Shown here piece after piece: positions 1 to 5,182 of a DNA stretch of 5,428 nt. The DNA is from Microbacteriaceae bacterium (GTDB lineage Bacteria > Actinomycetota > Actinomycetes > Actinomycetales > Microbacteriaceae). The notes under the pieces were generated by a model. It saw only the letters and a program-made list of their open reading frames with translations, searched no databases and was not told the DNA's origin. Every line of letters begins with the position of its first letter. The stretch's first letter is position 1. The stretch spans positions 1-5,428 of the forward strand of contig JAAYAS010000032.1 in NCBI GenBank assembly GCA_012719255.1, in the 5' to 3' direction. Made by a program: the position numbers and the translations under genes.

Positions 1-392
1 ATCATGCCGTCGCTGACGTGGCCGTACGTCTTGCGGGCCGAGATGACGAAGTCGCCGGGCAGCACCGCGCCCGGCAGCGTCACGACGACCTTGTCGCCGG
101 GCTCGAAGTTGTGGGCGCCGCAGACGATGCCGCGCACATCGGCGCCGCCGTCGGCCGCGCGCTCGCCCTCGGGGGCGACGCGCACCCGGCACCAGTTGAT
201 GGTCTTGCCGTTCGACTGCTCCTCGGGGGTGCGCTCGAGCACCTCGCCGACGACGATCGGGCCCGACGCCTCGGTGGCGTGGATCGCCTCGTCCTCGAGC
301 CCGACGCGCACGAACGCGTCGAGCACCTCGCGCGGGGTCGCCTCGGCGGGCACGTCGACGTAGTCGCGGAGCCACGAAAGAGGGATTCGCAT
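1..392 (-). CDS. pheT: Phenylalanine--tRNA ligase beta subunit, N-terminal part (cut by left window edge)
   Basis: Beta subunit of the cytoplasmic (alpha-beta)2 phenylalanyl-tRNA synthetase, which charges tRNA-Phe with phenylalanine using ATP. The beta subunit mainly binds tRNA and edits mischarged Tyr-tRNA. The first 130 residues are visible. They start MRIPLSWLRDYVDVP, the usual PheT opening with the PLSWLRDYV block. From about residue 45 they enter the EMAP/Trbp111-like tRNA-binding domain, marked by VVGEVLE, then RGIVCGAHNF (about 87-96), GDKVVV and LPGAVLPGDF (about 106-115). A full PheT is about 800 residues, so catalytic-like and editing domains lie outside the window. The ATG begins one base after the pheS TGA, so translation is very likely coupled. 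Only a weak GGTGAT-like ribosome site is present, lying inside the end of pheS. No frameshift or stop is seen in the visible part. The identity is clear from sequence and context. Confidence 0.96.
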   Translation of the reverse strand, partial: MRIPLSWLRDYVDVPAEATPREVLDAFVRVGLEDEAIHATEASGPIVVGEVLERTPEEQSNGKTINWCRVRVAPEGERAADGGADVRGIVCGAHNFEPGDKVVVTLPGAVLPGDFVISARKTYGHVSDGM

Positions 393-393
393 G

Positions 394-1446
394 TCAGATC
401 ACCATCCCGAACTGCTCGCTGAACCGCACATCGCCCTCGACGATGTCGTGCATGTCGGTGAGCTCGTTGCGGAACATCAGGGTCCGCTCGATGCCCATGC
501 CGAAGGCGAAGCCCCGGTACTCCTCGGGGTCGACGCCGGCCGCCTTGAGCACGTTCGGGTGCACCATGCCGCAGCCGCCCCACTCGATCCAGCGGGGGCC
601 GCCCTTCGCGAGCGGGTGCCAGATGTCCATCTCGGCGCTCGGCTCGGTGAAGGGGAAGTAGTTGTTGCGCAGGCGGATGCGGGCCTCGGGGCCGAACATC
701 GCGCGCGCGAAGTGCTCGAGGGTGCCGCGCAGGTGCGCCATCGAGAGGTGGCGGTCGATCGCGATGCCCTCGAACTGCATGAACACCGGGGTGTGCGTGG
801 CGTCGAGCTCGTCGGTGCGGTACGTGCGGCCCGGGGCGAGCACGTAGAGCGGCACGCCGCGCTCGAGCAGCGAGCGCATCTGCACCGGCGAGGTGTGCGT
901 GCGCATGATGAGGTGGCGGTCGACCGGCTCGACGAAGAACGTGTCCTGCATCGCGCGCGCGGGGTGGTCGGCGTCGAAGTTCAGCGAGTCGAAGTTGAAC
1001 CACTCGCTCTCGAGCTCGGGGCCGTCGGCGATCTCCCATCCCATGCCGACGAAGATCTCGCTCACGCGGTCGCGGAGCATCGTCAGCGGGTGCCGGGCGC
1101 CCGGCCGCTCGCGCTTCGCGGCGGCGGTGACGTCGACGCGCTCGGCCTCGAGGCGCGCGGCCTCCTCGGCGGCGGCGATCTCGGCCTCGCGCGCGGCGTA
1201 CGCCTGGTTCACCCGACCGCGGGCGCCGCCGATGAGCTGGCCGGCCTCCTTCTTGCGGTCCTTCGGAACGGCGCGCATCTGCGCGTTGAGGGTCGCGAGC
1301 GGCGAGCTCTCGCCGAGGTGCGCGGCGCGCACCTGCTTGAGCTCGGCCCCGTCGGCGGCACCGGCGATGGCGGCGAGCGCGGCGTCCTCCGCCGTGCCGA
1401 CCGCCTCGGGGGTGATGGGGTTCTCAGTCGATTCGAGGTCTGACAC
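394..1446 (-). CDS. pheS: Phenylalanine--tRNA ligase alpha subunit
   Basis: Catalytic alpha subunit of phenylalanyl-tRNA synthetase, a class II enzyme that activates phenylalanine and transfers it to tRNA-Phe. It has 350 residues, normal for the family. Residues about 15-105 form an Ala/Glu/Arg-rich segment typical of the N-terminal coiled coil that contacts tRNA. Motif 1 spans about 119-146 (HPLTMLRDRVSEIF...). Motif 2 spans about 206-227 (GRTYRTDELDATHTPVF, then QFEG). The PheS block WIEWGGCGMVHPNVL is at 286-300, and motif 3 (GFAFGMGIERTLMFR) at 312-326. Ala314 in FAFGMG matches E. coli Ala294, which shapes the phenylalanine pocket, so the pocket looks standard. I chose the GTG at 1444-1446. 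It gives the expected short N-terminus before ITPEAV, and the 43 codons upstream are Arg/Ala-rich and unlike PheS. There is no Shine-Dalgarno before this GTG, but a -10-like TAGACT lies 8 bases upstream, suggesting a leaderless mRNA. pheT follows after one base. Confidence 0.97.
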   Translation of the reverse strand: MSDLESTENPITPEAVGTAEDAALAAIAGAADGAELKQVRAAHLGESSPLATLNAQMRAVPKDRKKEAGQLIGGARGRVNQAYAAREAEIAAAEEAARLEAERVDVTAAAKRERPGARHPLTMLRDRVSEIFVGMGWEIADGPELESEWFNFDSLNFDADHPARAMQDTFFVEPVDRHLIMRTHTSPVQMRSLLERGVPLYVLAPGRTYRTDELDATHTPVFMQFEGIAIDRHLSMAHLRGTLEHFARAMFGPEARIRLRNNYFPFTEPSAEMDIWHPLAKGGPRWIEWGGCGMVHPNVLKAAGVDPEEYRGFAFGMGIERTLMFRNELTDMHDIVEGDVRFSEQFGMVI

Positions 1447-1454
1447 GAGAGACG

Positions 1455-1460
1455 AGTCTA
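1455..1460 (-). promoter_or_regulatory. Candidate -10 box for a leaderless pheST transcript
   Basis: On the minus strand this reads TAGACT, which fits the actinobacterial TANNNT -10 pattern. Eight bases separate it from the pheS GTG, so transcription would begin at or within a base or two of the start codon. That spacing, together with the absence of a Shine-Dalgarno, is the usual appearance of a leaderless gene in actinobacteria. No good -35 hexamer is visible; the spacer region is almost all G/C. This is inferred from sequence only. Confidence 0.5.
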
Positions 1461-1485
1461 CTCGGCGCGCGCACCCGTCCGGGCG

Positions 1486-1501
1486 GGCCCGCATCCGGGC
1501 C
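1486..1501 (-). terminator. Short GC hairpin after the second binding-protein gene (possible terminator)
   Basis: A perfect 6-bp stem (GGCCCG with CGGGCC) closes a 4-base loop. It starts 13 bases beyond the TGA of the upstream lipoprotein gene and lies just before the candidate pheS promoter. It is placed where a terminator would separate the transporter genes from pheST. No T-run follows, so it is not a canonical intrinsic terminator. Short GC palindromes are common at this base composition, hence the low confidence. Confidence 0.3.
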
Positions 1502-1514
1502 GCCGGCGGTGCGC

Positions 1515-2387
1515 TCAGCGGTCGAGCGTCGGCGGCATCGGAGGCGGCAGCGCCCCGCCGACGGTGGCGTCCCACGCCTCCTGCCAGCGGCCGTCGGCGA
1601 AGGCGTCGGCGAGCACGCCGTCGAGGAACTCGCGGAACTCGTCGTCGCCGTGGCCGATGCCGATGCCGTAGCGCTCGACGCCGATCGAGCCGGGCACGAT
1701 CTCGTAGCCCTCGGTAGCGGTGAGCAGGCCCGCGAGCAGGATGTCGTCGGAGGTGAGCAGGTCGGCGCGGCCGTCGCGCACGAGCGCGAAGCAGTCGGAG
1801 AGCCGGTCGACGGTGATGACGTTGTGCGTGTACTCGCGCACCCGGTCGGCCGACGACGAGCCGTGGTCGGCGCAGACGGTGAGCCCGGCGAGCGACTCCT
1901 CGACGCCCTCCGCGTCGGTCGTCACGCCGTCGGGGTTGCCCTCGGGCACGAGGAAGGTCTGGCCGGCCTCGTAGTAGGGCCCGGCGAATCCGACCCGCTC
2001 GGCCCGCGACTCGGTGATCGAGTACGACTGCACGACGAGGTCGACGGTGCCGTCGACGAGCGCCTGCTCGCGCTCGCGGGTGAGCAGCTCGTGCCAGCGG
2101 ATGCGGTCGGGCGCGATGCCGAGCTCGTGCGCGACGAGCTCGGCGATCTCGGCGTCGAAGCCGACCGGCGCGCCGTCGGCGCCGGCGCGGCTCAGCAGCG
2201 GCTGGTCGAGGGCGACGCCGATCACGACCTCCCCGGCCTCGGCGATGCGCGCCATCGTCGTGCCGGCGGCGAAGGTCGGGTCGGGCAGCGGCCGCTCGTC
2301 GTCGGCGCCGTCGGGGTCGGCGGCGCAGCCGGTGAGGAGCAGGGTCGCGGCGAGCGCGGCGCCGGCGAGCATCGGCGTGAGCCTCAA
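1515..2387 (-). CDS. Second amino-acid ABC transporter solute-binding lipoprotein (GluB paralogue)
   Basis: Predicted extracytoplasmic, membrane-anchored binding protein of the family 3 (polar amino acid) type, 290 residues from the start chosen here. The lipoprotein signal MRLTPMLAGAALAATLLLTG leads to a lipobox LTGC with Cys21. The mature part keeps the family layout: VVIGVALDQPLL near 54-65, then SYSITESRAERVGFAGPYY (121-139), where Arg128 is the likely carboxylate-binding arginine, and LLTSDD (210-215), whose Asp214 probably binds the amino group. Cys172 and Cys199 align with a cysteine pair in the upstream GluB-like protein. The last 46 residues match that protein at 24 positions by my hand count, so the two are paralogues. 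The start is uncertain. TTG at 2385-2387 has GGAGG four bases upstream and gives a textbook signal peptide. GTG at 2427-2429 would add 14 residues (MRAAAPVRRPLGGL) and cannot be excluded. No ATPase or permease of its own is present here, so it probably serves the adjacent GluCD pair. Ligand unknown. Confidence 0.9.
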   Translation of the reverse strand: MRLTPMLAGAALAATLLLTGCAADPDGADDERPLPDPTFAAGTTMARIAEAGEVVIGVALDQPLLSRAGADGAPVGFDAEIAELVAHELGIAPDRIRWHELLTREREQALVDGTVDLVVQSYSITESRAERVGFAGPYYEAGQTFLVPEGNPDGVTTDAEGVEESLAGLTVCADHGSSSADRVREYTHNVITVDRLSDCFALVRDGRADLLTSDDILLAGLLTATEGYEIVPGSIGVERYGIGIGHGDDEFREFLDGVLADAFADGRWQEAWDATVGGALPPPMPPTLDR

Positions 2388-2391
2388 CAGG

Positions 2392-2396
2392 CCTCC
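2392..2396 (-). promoter_or_regulatory. Ribosome binding site supporting the TTG start of the second binding protein
   Basis: The minus strand reads GGAGG here, a full match to the core anti-Shine-Dalgarno, with four bases before the TTG at 2387. The spacing is slightly short. It favours the TTG start over the in-frame GTG at 2429, whose only upstream help is a GAGG four bases away. The clean signal peptide produced by the TTG start points the same way. Confidence 0.5.
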
Positions 2397-2441
2397 AAGG
2401 GGGCGGCGGACGGGTGCGGCCGCGCGCACGCGGCCTCGTGC

Positions 2442-2447
2442 ATCCTA
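2442..2447 (-). promoter_or_regulatory. Candidate -10 box upstream of the second binding-protein gene
   Basis: The minus strand reads TAGGAT, a good TANNNT match, immediately downstream of the hairpin at 2448-2462. Transcription would start near 2435. That gives about 48 bases of leader to the TTG start, or only about 5 to the GTG. No recognisable -35 box is present in the GC-rich DNA before it. If real, the second binding protein can be expressed independently of the gluABCD-like operon. Confidence 0.35.
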
Positions 2448-2462
2448 CGGGGCGTCGCCCCG
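2448..2462 (-). terminator. GC hairpin after gluD (possible terminator)
   Basis: A perfect 6-bp stem (CGGGGC with GCCCCG) with a 3-base loop begins 20 bases past the gluD stop. It is the second of two small hairpins in this junction; the first, 2472-2484, overlaps the stop codon. No T-tract follows. Together they could end or weaken transcription leaving the permease genes, or protect the 3' end of the mRNA. Confidence 0.35.
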
Positions 2463-2471
2463 CGGAGCCGG

Positions 2472-2484
2472 GAGGCGGGGCCTC
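2472..2484 (-). other. Small hairpin overlapping the gluD stop codon
   Basis: A 5-bp inverted repeat (GAGGC with GCCTC) flanks three bases. Its first arm on the transcript includes the GA of the TGA stop at 2483-2485. Alone it is weak. It is noted because it stands directly before the stronger hairpin at 2448-2462, making a tandem pair at the end of the permease operon. Confidence 0.25.
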
Positions 2485-3457
2485 AGGGGCGGTTGTCCTG
2501 CGGCGCGCGGCCGGTGAGGCCGTCGGGCTGGCCGATCGACAGCAGCGAGGTGTCGGTGCCGCGCTCGCCGCGCGGCGGGGTGGGCGCGGCGCCGCCGCGC
2601 TTGTCGCGCCGGCGCACCGCGCCGACCGCGCGCGGTCCGGTGCGGCGGGCGAGCCAGCGGGCGAGCGCGCTGAGCAGGAAGTTCACGATGAGGTAGATGA
2701 CGAGCGTCACGAAGAAGATCGAGAACGAGTACTTGCCCGAGCCGTAGTAGTCCTTCAGCTGGTTCGAGACGCGCAGCACCTCGGGGTAGGCGACGATGTA
2801 CGCGAGCGAGGTGTCCTTGAGCAGCACCACCATCTGCGCGACGACGATCGGCAGCATCTGCCGGAACGCCTGCGGCAGCTCGACGAGGAATCGCGTCTGC
2901 AGGTGGGTGAACCCGAGCGAGAGCGCCGCCTCGCTCTGGCCGCGCGGCAGCGAGGCGATGCCGGCGCGCAGCGCCTCGCCGATGATCGCGCCGTTGTAGA
3001 TCGCGAGGGCGATCACCACCGCCCAGTACGCGTCGATGAACTTCACGCCGAGCAGCAGGAACAGCATCATCAGCAGCACCGGCATGCCGCGGAAGAACTC
3101 GAGCACGACGGTGAACGGCACCCGGATGAGCGGGCTCTTCGCCATCCGGCCGAGCGCGAAGATCACGCCGATGATGAGCGCGAGCACCGCGGCCATGCCG
3201 GCGGCGCGCAGGGTGCCCATCACGAGGCCGCGCCAGAGCAGCCCCTGCCACACCTCCGCCTCGGTGAAGATGTCCCAGCGCGACGGGTCCCACAGGCCCG
3301 GCAGCTCGGCGCCGCCGGCGGTGAGGCGGGGCTGGCCGAGCGAGAAGACGAACCAGCCGAGGGCGACGACGATCACCGAGGTCGCGATCGTCGAGATGAT
3401 GCGCGAGCGCCGGCGGGTCTTCGGCCCGGGGGCGTCGTAGAGAACGGAGGCGCTCAT
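2483..3457 (-). CDS. gluD: Amino-acid ABC transporter permease, GluD-like
   Basis: Inner-membrane permease subunit of a polar amino acid ABC importer (His/Glu/Gln/Arg/opine family), 324 residues. It opens with MSASVLYDAPGPKTRRRSR; the VLYDAPGP block is one I recall from actinobacterial GluD proteins. Hydrophobic segments lie at about 19-40, 74-102, 112-140, 144-160, 201-222 and 248-270. The cytoplasmic EAA loop that docks on the ATPase is at about 161-196 (EALRAGIASLPRGQSEAALSLG, ending VELPQA). An additional N-terminal transmembrane helix and loop precede the core, as in GluD compared with GluC. After the last helix comes a 50-residue Arg/Gly/Pro-rich tail (275-324) with no recognised domain. 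I chose the ATG at 3457 because it overlaps the gluC stop as ATGA and gives the conserved N-terminus; the 24 codons upstream are out-of-frame gluC sequence. The Shine-Dalgarno is poor, so translation probably depends on coupling to gluC. Glutamate as substrate is inferred from gene order and similarity. Confidence 0.93.
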   Translation of the reverse strand: MSASVLYDAPGPKTRRRSRIISTIATSVIVVALGWFVFSLGQPRLTAGGAELPGLWDPSRWDIFTEAEVWQGLLWRGLVMGTLRAAGMAAVLALIIGVIFALGRMAKSPLIRVPFTVVLEFFRGMPVLLMMLFLLLGVKFIDAYWAVVIALAIYNGAIIGEALRAGIASLPRGQSEAALSLGFTHLQTRFLVELPQAFRQMLPIVVAQMVVLLKDTSLAYIVAYPEVLRVSNQLKDYYGSGKYSFSIFFVTLVIYLIVNFLLSALARWLARRTGPRAVGAVRRRDKRGGAAPTPPRGERGTDTSLLSIGQPDGLTGRAPQDNRP

Positions 3458-4101
3458 CGCAGCACCGCGACCTTTCGCTCGATGTACGCGGCGACGAGGC
3501 CGAGCGGGATGGTGATGACGAGGTAGCACAGGGCGATGCCGATCAGCAGCGGCACCACCTGGTTGCCGTACTGGTTCGCGAGGATCTTCGAGACCGCCAC
3601 GAGCTCGACGACGACGAAGCCCGACGCGACCGAGGTGTTCTTCGTCAGCGCGATGAACACGTTGATCAGCGGCGGCACGACCATGCGCGCCGCCTGCGGG
3701 AAGATCACGTTCGTGATCGTCTGCCCGAAGTTCATGCCGAGCGAGCGGGCCGCCTCGGCCTGGCCGAGCGGCACGCCGTTGATGCCCGAGCGCAGCGCCT
3801 CGGCGACGAACGGCGAGGTGTAGATCGACAGCGCGATGAACGCGCCGACCTTCGAGTCGACGCCGAGGTTGAGCACCGGCAGCACGACGATGATGAGGAA
3901 GAACACGAGGGTGAGCGGCGTGTTCCGCACGAGCTCGGTGTAGACGGTGGCGATGCTCCGCAGCGCGGCCACCGGCGAGATGCGGAGGAACGCGACGAGC
4001 ATGCCGATGACCGAGGCGCCGATCGCGCCGAACAGCAGCAGCTGCAGGGTGACGCCGAAGCCGGCGCCGACCATGTCGAGGTTCTCGAGGATCGCTTGCA
4101 T
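3454..4101 (-). CDS. gluC: Amino-acid ABC transporter permease, GluC-like
   Basis: Inner-membrane permease subunit of the same importer, 215 residues, the compact partner of the GluD-like protein. It starts MQAILENLDMVGAGFGVTLQ, typical for this family. Hydrophobic segments lie at about 13-38, 60-80, 84-100, 140-160 and 183-206. TELVRNTPLTLVFFL (55-69) is the well-conserved stretch in the second helix region. The EAA loop is at about 101-137 (EALRSGINGVPLGQAEAARS, then LGMNFG and IFPQA). KNTSVAS (154-160) is the conserved family motif after it. The ATG at 4099-4101 has AGGA five bases upstream, so this start is well supported. The gene begins 107 bases after the binding-protein stop, beyond a strong hairpin, and its TGA overlaps the gluD ATG by four bases. 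The two permeases should therefore be made in matched amounts as a heterodimeric channel. Substrate assignment is inferred. Confidence 0.94.
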   Translation of the reverse strand: MQAILENLDMVGAGFGVTLQLLLFGAIGASVIGMLVAFLRISPVAALRSIATVYTELVRNTPLTLVFFLIIVVLPVLNLGVDSKVGAFIALSIYTSPFVAEALRSGINGVPLGQAEAARSLGMNFGQTITNVIFPQAARMVVPPLINVFIALTKNTSVASGFVVVELVAVSKILANQYGNQVVPLLIGIALCYLVITIPLGLVAAYIERKVAVLR

Positions 4102-4106
4102 CTCAG

Positions 4107-4110
4107 TCCT
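4107..4110 (-). promoter_or_regulatory. Ribosome binding site of gluC
   Basis: AGGA on the minus strand with five bases to the ATG. It is separate from the hairpin region (4157-4194), so the hairpin should not hide it directly. gluC can be initiated independently rather than by coupling to gluB. Confidence 0.6.
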
Positions 4111-4134
4111 GTGGGGGTCGGGGCGGGCCGGCGG

Positions 4135-4148
4135 GGCCCGTCCGGGCC
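4135..4148 (-). other. Secondary inverted repeat in the gluB-gluC spacer
   Basis: GGCCC and GGGCC flank four bases, giving a 5-bp stem on the transcript between the large hairpin and the gluC ribosome site. It uses the same GGCCCG/CGGGCC arms as the small hairpin at 1486-1501. It is weak alone and could be chance at this base composition. Confidence 0.2.
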
Positions 4149-4156
4149 GAGGGGAT

Positions 4157-4194
4157 GCGGCGCGCGCCGGTGCCGTGCCACCGGCGCGCGCCGC
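4157..4194 (-). other. Perfect 16-bp stem-loop between gluB and gluC
   Basis: Positions 4157-4172 pair base for base with 4179-4194, leaving a 6-base loop at 4173-4178. Fifteen of the 16 pairs are G-C, so the RNA hairpin would be extremely stable. It begins 14 bases after the gluB TGA. No T-run follows, so it is not a classic terminator, although actinobacterial terminators often lack one. Strong stem-loops between binding-protein and permease genes are known in other importer operons (malE-malF, hisJ-hisQ). There they protect the upstream mRNA and help keep the binding protein in excess. I infer the same role here: partial termination or 3'-end stabilisation of gluAB mRNA. Confidence 0.7.
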
Positions 4195-4208
4195 GGGTCG
4201 TCACCGCG

Positions 4209-5099
4209 TCAGTAGCGGTCGACGGCGGGCGGCTCGGGAGTCGGCAGCACCGTGCCGGCCGTGCTCTCCCAGGCCGAGGCCCAGCTGCCGTCGTCGTACG
4301 CCTGCTCGAGGACGTCGTTGATGAAGTCGCGGAACTCGTCGTCGCCCTTCTGCAGGCCGATGCCGTACGGCTCCTCGGTGAAGGTGCCCTCGACGACCTC
4401 GAACTCGCCCTCGTTCTGGTCGACGAGGCCGGCGAGGATCACGTTGTCGGTGGTGAGCGCGTCGGCCTGGCCGGTGCGGATCGGCTCGAGGCAGTCGGAG
4501 TACTTGTCGACGGTGATCACCTCGCGCGGGTTCAGCTCGCGCACGTTCTGCTCGGAGGTCGAGCCGACGACGGTGCAGACGGCGATGTCGGCGAGGTCGT
4601 CGGGACCGGGGTCGCCGACGACGCCCTGCGGGTTGCCCGCCGGCACGAGGAACGACTGGCCCGCGACGTAGTACGGGCCCGCGAAGTCGATGACCTCCTT
4701 GCGGGTGTCGTTGATCGTGTAGGTGGCGATGACGATGTCGACCGAGCCGTCCTGGATGAACGGCTCGCGGTTCTGCGAGACGGTCTCGCGCCACTCGATG
4801 CTGTCGGCGGGGATGCCGAGCTCGGCGGCGATGAGCTTGCCGATCTCGACGTCGAAGCCGCTCGGCAGGCCGCTCGCGTCGGCGAGGCCGAACAGCGGCT
4901 GGTCGAACTTCGTGCCGATGGTGATCTTGCCGTCGGCCTGCAGCGCGGCCATCGTCGAGCCCTCGGGGAACTCCTGCTGGACGACCTCGGCGTCGCCGCC
5001 GCCGTCGCCGTCGGCGCCGCCCTCGGCGGCGCAGCCGCTCAGGGCGAGGGCGCCGGCCATGAGCAGGCCGATCCCGGCGAATGCCTTCTTGAACTTCAC
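4209..5099 (-). CDS. gluB: Amino-acid ABC transporter solute-binding lipoprotein, GluB-like
   Basis: Extracytoplasmic binding protein that captures a polar amino acid, probably glutamate, and hands it to the permeases. 296 residues. The signal peptide MKFKKAFAGIGLLMAGALAL runs into the lipobox LSGC with Cys23 as lipid anchor site. A Gly/Asp/Glu-rich flexible linker follows (24-40). The family 3 binding-protein fold starts at about residue 58 (KITIGTKFDQPLFGL). ATYTINDTRKEVIDFAGPYY (125-144) contains Arg133, the likely ligand carboxylate contact. ALTTDN (214-219) carries Asp218, the likely amino-group contact. Cys175 and Cys203 lie in the second lobe at places where C. glutamicum GluB, as I recall it, also has cysteines, so a disulfide is likely. 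The GTG start at 5097-5099 has AAGGAG five bases upstream, a near-ideal site. It follows the ATPase gene by 83 bases and is followed by a strong hairpin before gluC. Glutamate specificity is inferred from order and similarity, not shown. Confidence 0.94.
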   Translation of the reverse strand: MKFKKAFAGIGLLMAGALALSGCAAEGGADGDGGGDAEVVQQEFPEGSTMAALQADGKITIGTKFDQPLFGLADASGLPSGFDVEIGKLIAAELGIPADSIEWRETVSQNREPFIQDGSVDIVIATYTINDTRKEVIDFAGPYYVAGQSFLVPAGNPQGVVGDPGPDDLADIAVCTVVGSTSEQNVRELNPREVITVDKYSDCLEPIRTGQADALTTDNVILAGLVDQNEGEFEVVEGTFTEEPYGIGLQKGDDEFRDFINDVLEQAYDDGSWASAWESTAGTVLPTPEPPAVDRY

Positions 5100-5104
5100 G
5101 TTGA

Positions 5105-5110
5105 CTCCTT
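5105..5110 (-). promoter_or_regulatory. Strong ribosome binding site of gluB
   Basis: AAGGAG on the minus strand, five bases before the GTG start. It is the best Shine-Dalgarno in the window, clearly stronger than those of gluC and gluD. This fits a binding protein made in excess over the permeases and fixes the GTG as start. Confidence 0.75.
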
Positions 5111-5160
5111 CGTCGGTGGGTGATGCGTCGTGGGCGGGTGCGATGATGCGGATCTCGGGA

Positions 5161-5182
5161 TGGAGCGGGTGGAGCGGGTGGA
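5161..5182 (-). repeat. Short period-9 tandem repeat directly after the gluA stop codon
   Basis: The unit TGGAGCGGG (plus strand) occurs twice perfectly and continues for four more bases, abutting the gluA TGA at 5183-5185. On the transcript this is a C-rich, G-poor stretch (CCACCCGCT repeats). It is too short to call a known repeat family and forms no hairpin. The rest of the 83-base gluA-gluB spacer shows no terminator or promoter that I can recognise, so the two genes are probably co-transcribed. Confidence 0.5.

Noticed and set aside
391..1443. 350-residue plus-strand open frame covering pheS
   Set aside because: Its extent mirrors pheS almost exactly and its product is compositionally biased (His/Arg/Glu/Leu). 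pheS has full catalytic motifs on the other strand.
1447..1575. N-terminal extension of pheS to an upstream start at 1575
   Set aside because: The added 43 residues are Arg/Ala-rich, run over the end of the second binding-protein gene and have no counterpart in PheS proteins. The GTG at 1446 fits the family and the promoter position.
1509..2696. 395-residue plus-strand open frame
   Set aside because: It is antisense to the second binding-protein gene and gluD. Its product is Arg/Ala/Gly/Glu/Val-rich with no domain, as expected for the complement of GC-rich codons.
2414..3526. 370-residue plus-strand open frame
   Set aside because: It lies opposite gluD. The His/Arg/Glu/Asp-rich low-complexity translation with no recognisable fold marks it as a shadow of the permease.
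3458..3529. N-terminal extension of the GluD-like permease to 3529
   Set aside because: The extra 24 residues (MLPRHHHPARPRRR...) are gluC sequence read in another frame. The ATGA overlap at 3454-3457 and the conserved MSASVLYDAPGP start decide it.
4157..4194. The large hairpin as a full operon terminator
   Set aside because: There is no T-run, gluC has no visible promoter of its own in the spacer, and gluABCD gene order implies co-transcription. Partial termination or mRNA stabilisation is more likely.
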